Below, one piece after another: positions 8,974-17,404 of a stretch of 64,000 bases of DNA. The DNA lies in the NCBI RefSeq assembly GCF_009176305.1, contig NZ_BLAJ01000001.1:434001-498000 (forward strand), written 5' to 3'. Numbering within the stretch: position 1 is the first letter of the stretch; the number at the start of each line of letters is the position of its first letter. Made by a program: the position numbers and the translations under genes. This DNA is from Martinezella dioscoreae. Its GTDB lineage: Bacteria > Pseudomonadota > Alphaproteobacteria > Rhizobiales > Rhizobiaceae. The notes under the pieces are model-generated. The model had not been told where the DNA came from. It did not search any database and was given only the letters and a program-made list of their open reading frames with translations.

Positions 8974-9810
8974 ATGATTGTTCATTTTCTGTTGGAGTCG
9001 GCTATGCATGTCATGGAAAGTATTAACCGGCAGACCTGGCGTAATCCCTGGGCCTTGCGCGACTATCGCCGCAGCAGCGGCTATCTCAACGAAGGCGAGC
9101 GTGCCGCCTTTGCTATCGCTGCCCCGCAGACGGGCAGGGGACGCATTCTTGATATCGGTGTCGGCGGGGGCCGCACCGCGCAGCTCTTGCGGGATGTCGC
9201 CAGCGACTACATAGGCATCGATTACACGCCGGAGATGGTCGCGCTCTGCCGAAAGAACCATCCAGACCTTCGGTTCGAGCATAGGGATGCACGCGATCTC
9301 TCGGCATTCCGAGATGCCAGTTTCGATATGGTCGTCTTCAGCTATAACGGCATCGATTCCGTCGATGCGGCAGGGAGGCTAGCCATCCTGAAGGAGGTGG
9401 CGCGCGTTCTTGTTTCCGGCGGTGCTTTCGTCTTTTCGACGTTCCATCGCGGCTGGGGCGGCTTTGATCATCGCATCGACTATCGCCGGCTGGAATGGAC
9501 ATCCAATCCGGTGCGGCTCGGTCTGCGAACCCTGCGCTATGTCGAAGGCCGCATTTCCGGCACGCTGCGCCAGCGTCGGCTCAGGCCGCTCGAAGAGCGA
9601 GATGGCGAACATGCGATCCTGCTGCATGGCGCCCATGATTTCGGTGTCATGGTCTATGCGACGACGCCGGCGCAGGTCCAGTCGCAACTGGCCGATGCCG
9701 GTTTTGCCATGCCGGGGCTGCTCCTCGATCTCGATGGCAAACCGATAGGTGCGGTGGCGTCGTCAGAGCATGAATATTTCCATGTCGTCGCTCACAAGCC
9801 GGGCCTTTGA
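8974..9810 (+). CDS. Class I SAM-dependent methyltransferase
   Basis: 278 residues. SAM-binding motif I is RILDIGVGGGRTAQLL (about residues 52-67), the acidic residue after strand 2 is in YIGIDYTPEMVALCR, and FDMVVFSYNGID is the motif II/III region. It belongs to the Methyltransf_25/11 group. AGGGGAAG seven bases ahead of the ATG at 8974 supports this start; an in-frame ATG at 9004 is a weaker alternative. The 151-base upstream gap has clustered TTAAC repeats (ATTAACGTTAAC, CCTTAACGG). The acceptor is unknown. Confidence 0.85.
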   Translation: MIVHFLLESAMHVMESINRQTWRNPWALRDYRRSSGYLNEGERAAFAIAAPQTGRGRILDIGVGGGRTAQLLRDVASDYIGIDYTPEMVALCRKNHPDLRFEHRDARDLSAFRDASFDMVVFSYNGIDSVDAAGRLAILKEVARVLVSGGAFVFSTFHRGWGGFDHRIDYRRLEWTSNPVRLGLRTLRYVEGRISGTLRQRRLRPLEERDGEHAILLHGAHDFGVMVYATTPAQVQSQLADAGFAMPGLLLDLDGKPIGAVASSEHEYFHVVAHKPGL

Positions 9811-9821
9811 CAGGCAAGGCA

Positions 9822-9863
9822 ATCGGCCAGATAAGGGTAATCTGGAGGCCCTGTCTGGCCGAT
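9822..9863. repeat. 10-bp inverted repeat between methyltransferase gene and purA
   Basis: ATCGGCCAGA at 9822-9831 is matched by TCTGGCCGAT at 9854-9863, a perfect 10-bp inverted repeat with a 22-base spacer. There is no T-run. It could be a weak terminator for the upstream gene or a leader structure for purA. Confidence 0.45.
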
Positions 9864-10014
9864 GGCCGGGAAAATTCCTGTTGGAGGCGCTGATTCGTCA
9901 TGCAAAAAGCCGAATCTCCTGAGACAACAGGGTCGCTTTCCCAAAAACAAAGCTTTATAGATGCGCGGGTTTGAGCAAGGCGCGCCGCCGCGCGCAGGAA
10001 GCGGGAATGGATAA

Positions 10015-11310
10015 ATGACGAATGTTGTAGTGATCGGCTCGCAATGGGGTGACGAAGGCAAGGGCAAGATTGTCGACTGGCTTTCGGAACGCGCCGATGT
10101 GATTGTACGCTTTCAGGGCGGCCATAATGCCGGTCATACGCTTGTCGTCGATGGCGTCAGCTACAAGCTCGCGCTTTTGCCTTCCGGCCTCGTGCGCGGC
10201 AAGCTCAGCGTCATCGGCAACGGCGTCGTGGTCGATCCCCATCACTTCGTCGCCGAAGTGGAAAAGCTGCGCGCCCAGGGCGTTGCCGTTACGCCTGACG
10301 TGCTTCGCATCGCCGAGAATGCGCCCTTGATCCTGTCGCTGCATCGCGATCTGGATGCCATGCGCGAAGATGCCGCTTCCAATAGCGGTACGAAGATCGG
10401 CACCACGCGCCGCGGCATCGGCCCGGCCTATGAGGACAAGGTCGGTCGCCGCGCCATTCGCGTCATCGACCTTGCCGAGCCGGAAACGCTGCCGGCCAAG
10501 ATCGACCGGCTGCTGACGCATCACAATGCGCTGCGCCGCGGCATGGGCGTCGATGAAATCTCCTTCGATGCCTTGCACAACGAGCTGAGCTCTGTTGCTG
10601 AGCATATACTTCCCTATATCGACCAGGTTTGGCGCCTGCTCGACGAGCAGCGCAAGGCCGGCGCCCGCATCCTCTTCGAAGGTGCGCAGGGTGCATTGCT
10701 GGACAATGACCACGGCACTTATCCGTTCGTGACCTCGTCCAACACGGTTGCCGGCCAGGCGGCCGCCGGTTCGGGCCTCGGTCCGACGGCGCTCGGCTAT
10801 GTGCTTGGCATCACCAAGGCCTATACGACCCGCGTCGGCGAGGGGCCGTTCCCCTGCGAACTGCATGACGAGATCGGCAAGCACCTGTCGACCGTCGGCC
10901 GCGAAGTGGGCGTCAATACCGGCCGTCCGCGCCGTTGCGGTTGGTTCGACGCCGTGCTGGTGCGCCAGACGGTGAAGACCTCGGGGATCACGGGGATTGC
11001 GCTCACCAAGCTCGACGTTCTCGATGGCTTGGACGAGCTGAAGATCTGCGTCGGCTACAAGCTCGACGGCAAGGAAATCGATTACCTGCCGGCAAGCCAG
11101 GCAGCGCAGGCCCGCGTTGAGCCGATCTACATCACGCTCGAAGGCTGGAAAGAATCGACTGTCGGCGCTCGTAAGTGGGCCGATCTGCCGGCGCAGGCGA
11201 TCAAATATGTGCGTCAGGTGGAAGAGCTGATCGGTGCGCCCGTGGCGCTGCTTTCGACCAGCCCGGAGCGCGAGGACACCATACTTGTGACTGACCCCTT
11301 TGAGGGCTAA
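10015..11310 (+). CDS. purA: Adenylosuccinate synthetase
   Basis: 431 residues, standard for PurA. It joins IMP and aspartate using GTP, the first committed step to AMP. Key residues are visible: the glycine-rich loop [11 protein letters not shown] with catalytic Asp13, catalytic His41 in GGHNAGHT, the IMP-binding [10 protein letters not shown], and the C-terminal GTP-specificity region LTKLDVLDG plus the TSPERED segment. It starts at an ATG preceded by GGGAATGG-type purine-rich sequence. The next gene starts 61 bases downstream on the same strand. Confidence 0.98.
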   Translation: MTNVVVIGSQWGDEGKGKIVDWLSERADVIVRFQGGHNAGHTLVVDGVSYKLALLPSGLVRGKLSVIGNGVVVDPHHFVAEVEKLRAQGVAVTPDVLRIAENAPLILSLHRDLDAMREDAASNSGTKIGTTRRGIGPAYEDKVGRRAIRVIDLAEPETLPAKIDRLLTHHNALRRGMGVDEISFDALHNELSSVAEHILPYIDQVWRLLDEQRKAGARILFEGAQGALLDNDHGTYPFVTSSNTVAGQAAAGSGLGPTALGYVLGITKAYTTRVGEGPFPCELHDEIGKHLSTVGREVGVNTGRPRRCGWFDAVLVRQTVKTSGITGIALTKLDVLDGLDELKICVGYKLDGKEIDYLPASQAAQARVEPIYITLEGWKESTVGARKWADLPAQAIKYVRQVEELIGAPVALLSTSPEREDTILVTDPFEG

Positions 11311-11371
11311 AGTTGCGTATCTATGACGAATCCCGGCCCGGCTGCACACCGGGCATCATGAGAAAGTACTG

Positions 11372-13735
11372 ATGGCGGATTTTGTAGCAGTTATTCGACG
11401 GGCCGTTGACGGCCTGACGGACAATACTCCCGAGATGCGGGTCAAGGTTTACGATCGAGCTCGTGGTGCCGTGCAACGGCAGCTCGAGAGCATGAAGCCG
11501 CGCCCGCCCGAGGAAATGCTGCGCCGCCAGCTCGACAAGCTTGAGGCAGCGATTGTCGAGGTCGAGGCCGAACATGCAGAGGCCCTGCCGGGCGGCGAGG
11601 AGCCGCCGGTTGCCGAAGCGCCCGTGCCGCACGAAGAGACCGCTGCGGAGTCCGCTCAGGACCACCATGCGACCGAGGAAGTACATGCGGAAGAGCCTGC
11701 GCCGGCTCCCGCCGAGGCGCACGCCCCTGAAGAACCCAGCGTCGCGCAAGCCGAGCACGGGCAGCATGCCTATGAGGAGCCGGCCGCACCTGCCGAGCCG
11801 GATCATGCGCATGAGCACCAGCCGGCAGAGGAATGGCGGGAACCGCATCACGAAGAGGAGCCCTATGCTCCGGCCGCTGAACATGCCGGCGTCGAACACC
11901 ATGCCGAAGTTCACGAGGAGCCGGCTCCTAAGCCGGTTTATCATGAAGAGCCGAAGGGGCATGGCAACGAGCCCCAGCCAGAAGAGGCACCGGCAGTCAC
12001 TGCCGAGCCTGCCCCTGCGCCGCGCGTGCCGCTGCCGGCTGACGATGTCATAAGCCAGGTTGAGCAGATCTGGGCGGAGGTGGATGCTCCGGCTTCCCAT
12101 GCTGCGTCCCAGCCGTCCGCCTCCCGCTACAACGAGCCGGTCATGCCGGCCGCAGCCTTTGCGGAAGCACCCTTCGGTCAGCCCGTCGAGGGACCTGTCA
12201 ATGCGAAGGCGGCAGCCACCAATACCGGCTTTGCCTGGGACGCGGATGTTTTCGAGGAAATGCAGCCCGCACCGGCTGCTCCCAAGCCGGCGCAGCAGTC
12301 GGCTCGGCAGATGCCGGAAAATGCCTTCGACGATGTCGATCTCTTTGCGGATGTGCATCCGTCCAGGAAGCCGGCGTCCGAGGCCGATGCCGCCAATGAC
12401 GGCTGGCGCGAGCTCAAGGAGCTTGCGGGTTTCGACAAGCGTGCTGAAGACGAACGAGGCGGCGGTGCTGCTGTTTCGCCCGATCTCGATCAGGCGATGG
12501 CAGCGAAGCTACAGGGCCGCAGCTTCCGCATGGAGCCGAAGCGCCGTCGTATCAATGTCACCGGCATCATCGTCACGCTCGTCGGCCTCGCAGTCGTCGG
12601 AGGTGGCGGTTATGCAGCCTGGCTGAATCGCGATGCGCTCAACAACATGGTGACGAAGCTCGTCAGTTCCGCTCCGAAGAATGCGACACCTGCGACTTCG
12701 GATACGGCAAGCAGCAATGCACCGAGCAACGGCAAAGCTGCAGCTCCCGCCCAGCAGGCGGCTGCGCCGCAGCAGACCAACACGGCCGCTCAGCAGCCGG
12801 CAGGCGCCGGCAATACGGATGTTGCGGCTTTGGGCAGCGACCCGAATACGGTCAATACGAAGTTCACGCAGCGTCTTCTGGCCAATGGCACGGAAGAGGA
12901 CGAAGGGCCGGCTCCGAACGGGCAGCCCGGCGTCGTGGAAGGCAAGTCCGTAGCCGAGCAGAATGTTGCCTCTGCAGCACCTGCCACCGCGGCAACGCAG
13001 CCGGCCGCCAACAATGCCGGCACCGCTGCTCCGCAGACCCAGGCGCCCGCAACTGCGGCGCCGAATACGCCATCCGCCTCGACGGATCAGCAGGCACCTG
13101 CTGCCAACCAGCAGCAACAGGCGACTGCCAACCAGCCGCCGCCCGTGACGCAGCAGACCGCTCCGGCAACCGATGGGCAGAAGGTTTTCCTTTATGAGGA
13201 GCGCCTCGGCCAGACGTCGCCCACGGCTTTCCAGGGCACGGTCATCTGGTCGCTGCAGGAAGGCAAGGGGTCTGACGGCCGGCCTGAGCCTTCGGTGCAG
13301 GGCCTCATCACAGTCCCGGATCGCGGCCTGACCGCGACGATCACGGTATCGCGGAATTCGGACTCCTCGCTTCCGGCGAGCCATCTGATCGAGCTTGCCT
13401 TCCAGGTGCCGCCGAATTTCGAAGGCGGGGCGATCGATAACGTCCAGCGCGTCGCATTGAAGGCGACCGAGCAGGATCGCGGCGATGCGTTGATCGCGGT
13501 ACCGGCCAAAGTGACCGACGATGTCTACATGGTCGCGCTCAATGATTTCCCGGATGCACGCAAGACCAATCTCGATCTTTTGAAGAGCCGCAACTGGATC
13601 GATATTCCGGTGGTCTATCGCAATGGCCGTCGCGCGCTTCTGACCATGGAAAAGGGGCCGACCGGTACGGATGCCTTCAACAAGGCGATTGCGGAGTGGC
13701 AGGCTCTCGGCGGCGTTGCCTCAAGCGGCCAGTAA
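11372..13735 (+). CDS. Large single-pass membrane protein of unknown function
   Basis: 787 residues. A conserved-looking N-terminal segment (about 1-65, MADFVAVIRRAVDGL onward) is rich in charged helix. Residues 65-230 form a low-complexity stretch dominated by Glu, Ala, Pro and His. One transmembrane helix lies at about 393-417. Residues 425-600 are Ala/Gln/Pro/Thr-rich and probably extracytoplasmic. A compact domain (about 605-785) with many beta-strand-like segments ends the protein. No enzyme motif is visible. Position between purA and rpoH resembles other rhizobial genomes as I recall, but no function is known to me. A strong terminator follows. Confidence 0.8.
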   Translation: MADFVAVIRRAVDGLTDNTPEMRVKVYDRARGAVQRQLESMKPRPPEEMLRRQLDKLEAAIVEVEAEHAEALPGGEEPPVAEAPVPHEETAAESAQDHHATEEVHAEEPAPAPAEAHAPEEPSVAQAEHGQHAYEEPAAPAEPDHAHEHQPAEEWREPHHEEEPYAPAAEHAGVEHHAEVHEEPAPKPVYHEEPKGHGNEPQPEEAPAVTAEPAPAPRVPLPADDVISQVEQIWAEVDAPASHAASQPSASRYNEPVMPAAAFAEAPFGQPVEGPVNAKAAATNTGFAWDADVFEEMQPAPAAPKPAQQSARQMPENAFDDVDLFADVHPSRKPASEADAANDGWRELKELAGFDKRAEDERGGGAAVSPDLDQAMAAKLQGRSFRMEPKRRRINVTGIIVTLVGLAVVGGGGYAAWLNRDALNNMVTKLVSSAPKNATPATSDTASSNAPSNGKAAAPAQQAAAPQQTNTAAQQPAGAGNTDVAALGSDPNTVNTKFTQRLLANGTEEDEGPAPNGQPGVVEGKSVAEQNVASAAPATAATQPAANNAGTAAPQTQAPATAAPNTPSASTDQQAPAANQQQQATANQPPPVTQQTAPATDGQKVFLYEERLGQTSPTAFQGTVIWSLQEGKGSDGRPEPSVQGLITVPDRGLTATITVSRNSDSSLPASHLIELAFQVPPNFEGGAIDNVQRVALKATEQDRGDALIAVPAKVTDDVYMVALNDFPDARKTNLDLLKSRNWIDIPVVYRNGRRALLTMEKGPTGTDAFNKAIAEWQALGGVASSGQ

Positions 13736-13760
13736 ACCAACCGGACATCGATGATATGCA

Positions 13761-13788
13761 AAAGGCGGGCTCCAGGCCCGCCTTTTTT
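13761..13788. terminator. Bidirectional intrinsic terminator
   Basis: AAAGGCGGGC-TCCAG-GCCCGCCTTTTTT forms a GC-rich stem with a T-run on the plus strand and an A-run on the other side, so it can end both the plus-strand membrane-protein gene and the convergent rpoH gene. Confidence 0.9.
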
Positions 13789-13816
13789 ATCCGTCAAATC
13801 TTCTGAGCGGCAGCTG

Positions 13817-14725
13817 TTAAGCGGTCGCCTCGACGACACGCAACGCCTTGGCGCGTTCCAGCGCATCCTTCTGAACGGCTTCCTGCACCTTTTCGAAGGC
13901 GCGAACCTCGATCTGTCGCACGCGTTCGCGGCTGATGTCGAATTCGGACGACAGGTCCTCCAGCGTCACCGGCTCGTCGGCGAGGCGGCGTGCCTCGAAG
14001 ATGCGGCGTTCGCGGTCGTTCAGGACGCCCATGGCGCGCGCCAGCATGCGGCGGCGCGTGTCGAGCTCATCCTGTTCGATCAGCACGTCTTCCTGGCTAT
14101 CGTGGTCATCGACGAGCCAATCCTGCCACTGGCCGGAATCGCCTTCGGAAGCCTTGATCGGCGCGTTCAGCGAAGCGTCGCCGGAAAGGCGGCGGTTCAT
14201 CGAAACGACTTCTTCTTCCGAAACGTTCAGCTTGGTGGCGATCTCGGTGACATGCTCGGGCTTCAGGTCGCCGTCGTCGATGGCCTGGATGCGGCCCTTC
14301 AGGCGGCGCAGGTTGAAGAACAAGCGCTTCTGGTTGGCGGTCGTGCCCATCTTTACGAGCGACCACGAGCGCAGGATATATTCCTGGATCGAGGCCTTGA
14401 TCCACCACATGGCATATGTTGCTAAACGGAAACCACGTTCCGGGTCGAACTTCTTTACAGCCTGCATGAGGCCGACATTGCCTTCCGAGACGACTTCGCC
14501 GATCGGCAGGCCATAGCCGCGGTAACCCATGGCGATCTTCGCCACGAGGCGCAGATGGCTGGTAACGAGCTTGTGGGCCGCCTGACGGTCGGCATGTTCC
14601 GCATAGCGCTTGGCGAGCATGTACTCTTCCTGCGGTTCCAGCATGGGGAACTTGCGGATCTCGTCGAGATAACGATTGAGGCCGGCTTCTCCGGCAGCGA
14701 TGGACGGTAAGGTATTACGGGCCAT
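13817..14725 (-). CDS. rpoH: RNA polymerase heat-shock sigma factor (sigma-32)
   Basis: 302 residues from the ATG at 14725, which has AGGAGG seven bases ahead; an upstream in-frame start lacks this. Region 2 (LVTSHLRLVAKIAMGYRGYGLP, FDPERGFRLATYAMWWIKASI), the RpoH-box-like NQKRLFFNLRRLK that distinguishes RpoH from the vegetative sigma, and region 4 (LEDLSSEFDISRERVRQIE) are all present. It directs core polymerase to heat-shock promoters. Rhizobia usually have two or more rpoH genes. The purA neighbourhood suggests the rpoH1 type, which is inference. A candidate promoter with heat-shock-like elements lies upstream. Confidence 0.97.
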   Translation of the reverse strand: MARNTLPSIAAGEAGLNRYLDEIRKFPMLEPQEEYMLAKRYAEHADRQAAHKLVTSHLRLVAKIAMGYRGYGLPIGEVVSEGNVGLMQAVKKFDPERGFRLATYAMWWIKASIQEYILRSWSLVKMGTTANQKRLFFNLRRLKGRIQAIDDGDLKPEHVTEIATKLNVSEEEVVSMNRRLSGDASLNAPIKASEGDSGQWQDWLVDDHDSQEDVLIEQDELDTRRRMLARAMGVLNDRERRIFEARRLADEPVTLEDLSSEFDISRERVRQIEVRAFEKVQEAVQKDALERAKALRVVEATA

Positions 14726-14839
14726 GATTGTGCACCCTCCTATTCGAGATTTGGTTCCTTCTGGGGGCGTATTTTGCGCGCCTTCTGCGAAGCGGACCAA
14801 GGCGTACGGGTCCTGCGACCCCGCACTTAACCAATGTAA

Positions 14840-14869
14840 AGATAAGTACGGCGAAACGGTGATTCAAGG
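14840..14869 (-). promoter_or_regulatory. Candidate rpoH promoter (sigma-32-like)
   Basis: Read on the minus strand, CTTGAA (complement of 14863-14868) is followed after 16 bases by CTTATCT (complement of 14840-14846). This resembles the alphaproteobacterial RpoH consensus CTTGAA plus a CYTATNT-like -10, though a housekeeping promoter can look similar. It would give a 5' leader of roughly 110 bases before the ATG at 14725. A GATTC site overlaps the -35 region. Confidence 0.4.
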
Positions 14870-14871
14870 AT

Positions 14872-14904
14872 GCGGTCACGCAAGTGTTATATCGGCGTGA
14901 CCGC
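14872..14904. repeat. Perfect 10-bp inverted repeat upstream of rpoH
   Basis: GCGGTCACGC (14872-14881) and GCGTGACCGC (14895-14904) are perfect inverted repeats with a 13-base spacer, directly upstream of the candidate rpoH -35 element. The spacing of about 23 bases centre to centre suits a dimeric regulator on roughly two helical turns. The rest of the 366-base rluD-rpoH interval shows no gene. Confidence 0.5.
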
Positions 14905-15091
14905 AGGTCTCGCCGGAATATTGCCCTTGGGATTACCCTCCCGAATTGTCCGGTGCCATGTGGCGCGGCCATATCGACCTCCCAAACGCGGTCGCGTTTT
15001 CGGCCAGCACAGGCGCTCGGACTTCGGTCCTTCATACACGATATTATAGGGCGGGAGGCGGCAGGCGTCCAGTCATTGTGATGTTCGGCGC

Positions 15092-16117
15092 CTATTCCCT
15101 GAGCGCCGCCGCCAATTCTTCCATATCCTCAGGCAAAGGCGCCTCGAAACGCATGATTTCGCCGGTGCGGGGATGCTCGAATTGCAGCATATAGGCATGC
15201 AGTGCCTGGCGCGTGAAACGATGGACGGCCTGTTTTGCGGCTTCCGGCAGGAGATTGGCCTTGGTCTTGAAGCCGCCGCCGTAAACGGCGTCGCCCAGCA
15301 GCGGGTGGCCGATATGCGCCATGTGCACGCGGATCTGATGCGTTCGGCCGGTTTCCAGATGGCATTCGATCAGAGAGGCGAGGGCGGTTGCGTCCGGTGT
15401 CTCGTGAAAACGCTCCAGCACCTCGTAATGCGTGATTGCCTCGTCGGCATCCTGCGAATCCGGACGCTTGACGGCGCGGCGCGTGCGGTCGCTGCTCGAT
15501 CGGCCGAGAGGGGCATCGATCGTGCCGACAAGCTGGCGGGGACGCCCCCAGACGATCGCCTGATAGGCGCGCTCCAGAGAGGTCGTGCGGCCATGATCGG
15601 CAAATTGCAGGGAGAGATGCCGGTGAGCCACATCGTTCTTGGCGACGACCATGACACCGGTCGTATCCTTGTCCAGCCGGTGCACGATGCCTGGGCGGCG
15701 AACGCCGCCGATACCGGAAAGGCTGTTGCCGCAATGGTGGATCAGGGCATTGACCAGGGTTCCGGTCCAATTGCCGGCGGCGGGATGAACGACCAGTCCG
15801 GCCGGCTTGGAGATGACGATGACATCGTCGTCCTCGTAAAGCACGTCGAGCGGAATATCCTCGCCCTGAGGCGTCGGATCTTCCGGTTCGGGCAACATGA
15901 TCTCATAGACGTCGCCGGGGCGCACCTTGCGCTTGGCGTCTGTTACCGCTGCGCCCTTCAGCGTAACGGCGCCATCCTTGATGAGTCCTTGCACGCGGCT
16001 GCGGGAAAATTCCTCGCCGATCTCGGCCGTCAGCCATGAATCCAGCCGTCCTTCGGCATTTTCATCGGCGGTTAGGACTTTTCTATTGTCCGCGGCTTCT
16101 TTAAAGGGGTCGCTCAA
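15092..16117 (-). CDS. rluD: RluA/RluD-family large-subunit rRNA pseudouridine synthase
   Basis: About 341 residues. An N-terminal S4 RNA-binding domain (GRLDSWLTAEIGEEFSRSRVQGLI) precedes the pseudouridine synthase domain with HRLDKDTTGVMVVAK, where the Asp is the catalytic nucleophile, and the later RTHQIRVHMAHIGHPLLGD motif. It isomerises uridines in 23S rRNA, and the RluD-type target (helix 69) is by family inference. The start is probably the TTG at 16117 (GGAGA six to eight bases upstream); an alternative TTG at 16156 would nearly touch the divergent gene. Confidence 0.9.
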   Translation of the reverse strand: MSDPFKEAADNRKVLTADENAEGRLDSWLTAEIGEEFSRSRVQGLIKDGAVTLKGAAVTDAKRKVRPGDVYEIMLPEPEDPTPQGEDIPLDVLYEDDDVIVISKPAGLVVHPAAGNWTGTLVNALIHHCGNSLSGIGGVRRPGIVHRLDKDTTGVMVVAKNDVAHRHLSLQFADHGRTTSLERAYQAIVWGRPRQLVGTIDAPLGRSSSDRTRRAVKRPDSQDADEAITHYEVLERFHETPDATALASLIECHLETGRTHQIRVHMAHIGHPLLGDAVYGGGFKTKANLLPEAAKQAVHRFTRQALHAYMLQFEHPRTGEIMRFEAPLPEDMEELAAALRE

Positions 16118-16166
16118 ACATATTCTCCGGCGCACAAAGCGCTCTACTGGAAGCAAGGACGCATCG

Positions 16167-16544
16167 ATGACGAATCTCGAGCCAGACGATCAAGAGGAAA
16201 AGCCCCTCGATCCGGCCCTGGAGAAAGTCCGACGCAAGATGATCCGCCTGCAGATCGTCTCCGCGGCCGTCATGGTGGTGAGCCTTATGGCCGTGTTCGG
16301 CGCCGTTGTCTACAAGACGATGAAGCCAGCGGCCAAGCCCGCAGGTCAGACGGCTTCCAGCATTCCGTCCGATGCCCCGGTCGCCGTGACGGCATTGCTG
16401 CCCGCGGGATTTACCGTCCAATCCACGGCGCTCTCGGGCAATCAGGTGCTGTTCTATGGCACGCTTGCCGGCGGCCAGCGTCAGGCTATCGTCTTCGATT
16501 ACGGTATCGGCCGCATCGTGGCGACCATATCGCTGTCCAACTGA
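16167..16544 (+). CDS. Small single-pass membrane protein, fimbrial-independent hypothetical
   Basis: 125 residues. A charged N-terminus (about 1-28) is followed by one transmembrane segment (about 32-55, IVSAAVMVVSLMAVFGAVVY) and a short extracytoplasmic domain (about 75-125) ending in QAIVFDYGIGRIVATISL. No named family was recognised. It is divergent from rluD with only about 49 bases between them, and it precedes the SpoU-type methyltransferase gene by four bases, so the two are probably co-transcribed. Confidence 0.75.
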   Translation: MTNLEPDDQEEKPLDPALEKVRRKMIRLQIVSAAVMVVSLMAVFGAVVYKTMKPAAKPAGQTASSIPSDAPVAVTALLPAGFTVQSTALSGNQVLFYGTLAGGQRQAIVFDYGIGRIVATISLSN

Positions 16545-16548
16545 CGGC

Positions 16549-17385
16549 ATGACGATGACGAGCGCGCGGCTCATCGAGATAACGCATCCCGACGATCCGC
16601 GCATCGCCGAATTCCGCAATATCCGCGAACGCGATCTGACAGGTCGGGAGAACCGGTTCATAGCGGAAGGGACCGTCGTGCTGCGGCTTCTCGCCGCTGC
16701 GCATGCGGCAGCCGGGGATTTCCTCGCTGAGAAAGTGCTGCTGCTCAAAAACCGCGTGGCCGGGTTGAGCGACATCATCGACACCTTCCCATCGGATGTT
16801 CCGATCTACGTCGCCGAAGCCGAGGTGCTCGATGGCATTGTCGGCTTCCATCTCCATCGCGGTGTTCTGGCGCTGGGGCGAAGAACAGCTGAAGACGGGA
16901 CGAGCGGCCTATTCGACCGCCTCCCAAAGCAGTCGCTGGTGCTCGTCGGCTGCGGCATTTCCAATCATGACAATATGGGTTCGATGTTCCGCAATGCTGC
17001 GGCCTTCGGCGCGGCTGCGGTGCTGCTCGACGAAAGCTGTTGCGATCCGCTTTATCGCAAGGCGCTGCGGGTTTCGGTCGGATCGATCCTGACCGTGCCC
17101 TATCGCCGGCAATCAAGCGGCGTTCAGCTGCTTGCGGGGCTTGCCGAGCATGGCTTTGCGATCTGGAGTCTGTCGCCGCGAGGTGCGGTCGATATTCGCG
17201 ATGTCCCGGTTTCGGAGCGCATGGCGCTCGTGGTCGGCACGGAAGGGGACGGCCTGCCCCAAAGCATTCTTTCCGCCTTCGGCAGCGTGCGGATTCCGCA
17301 GGCGCCGGGATTGGATAGCCTCAATGTCGCGACGGCGAGCGGCATCGCCCTTTTCGAGATGGCCGCGAAGAACGGGCGCATCTGA
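16549..17385 (+). CDS. SpoU/TrmH-family RNA 2'-O-methyltransferase
   Basis: 278 residues. The three SpoU motifs are present in order: motif 1 SNHDNMGSMFRNAAAFG with the conserved Asn and Arg, motif 2 ALVVGTEGDGLP, and motif 3 PGLDSLNVATASGIALFEM. The N-terminal extension (about 1-90, ENRFIAEGTVVLRLLA) matches the substrate-binding domain of the family. SPOUT enzymes methylate tRNA or rRNA ribose using a knotted SAM site. The target nucleotide cannot be told from sequence. It starts four bases after the preceding stop; an in-frame ATG at 16555 is a near alternative. Confidence 0.9.
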   Translation: MTMTSARLIEITHPDDPRIAEFRNIRERDLTGRENRFIAEGTVVLRLLAAAHAAAGDFLAEKVLLLKNRVAGLSDIIDTFPSDVPIYVAEAEVLDGIVGFHLHRGVLALGRRTAEDGTSGLFDRLPKQSLVLVGCGISNHDNMGSMFRNAAAFGAAAVLLDESCCDPLYRKALRVSVGSILTVPYRRQSSGVQLLAGLAEHGFAIWSLSPRGAVDIRDVPVSERMALVVGTEGDGLPQSILSAFGSVRIPQAPGLDSLNVATASGIALFEMAAKNGRI

Positions 17386-17404
17386 GCGGGTTGCTCCCTG
17401 GAGC

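Noticed and set aside
9955..11349. Long open frame on the minus strand over purA (464 codons)
   Set aside because: It is entirely antisense to purA, whose protein is complete and recognisable. The predicted peptide has no family features and reflects high GC content.
11442..12626. Arg/Pro-rich frames inside the low-complexity gene
   Set aside because: They arise from the repetitive Glu/Ala/Pro codons of the 787-residue protein read in other frames; no ribosome-binding sites or family features.
15173..16039. 288-codon open frame on the plus strand over rluD
   Set aside because: Antisense shadow of the pseudouridine synthase gene, with no features of its own.
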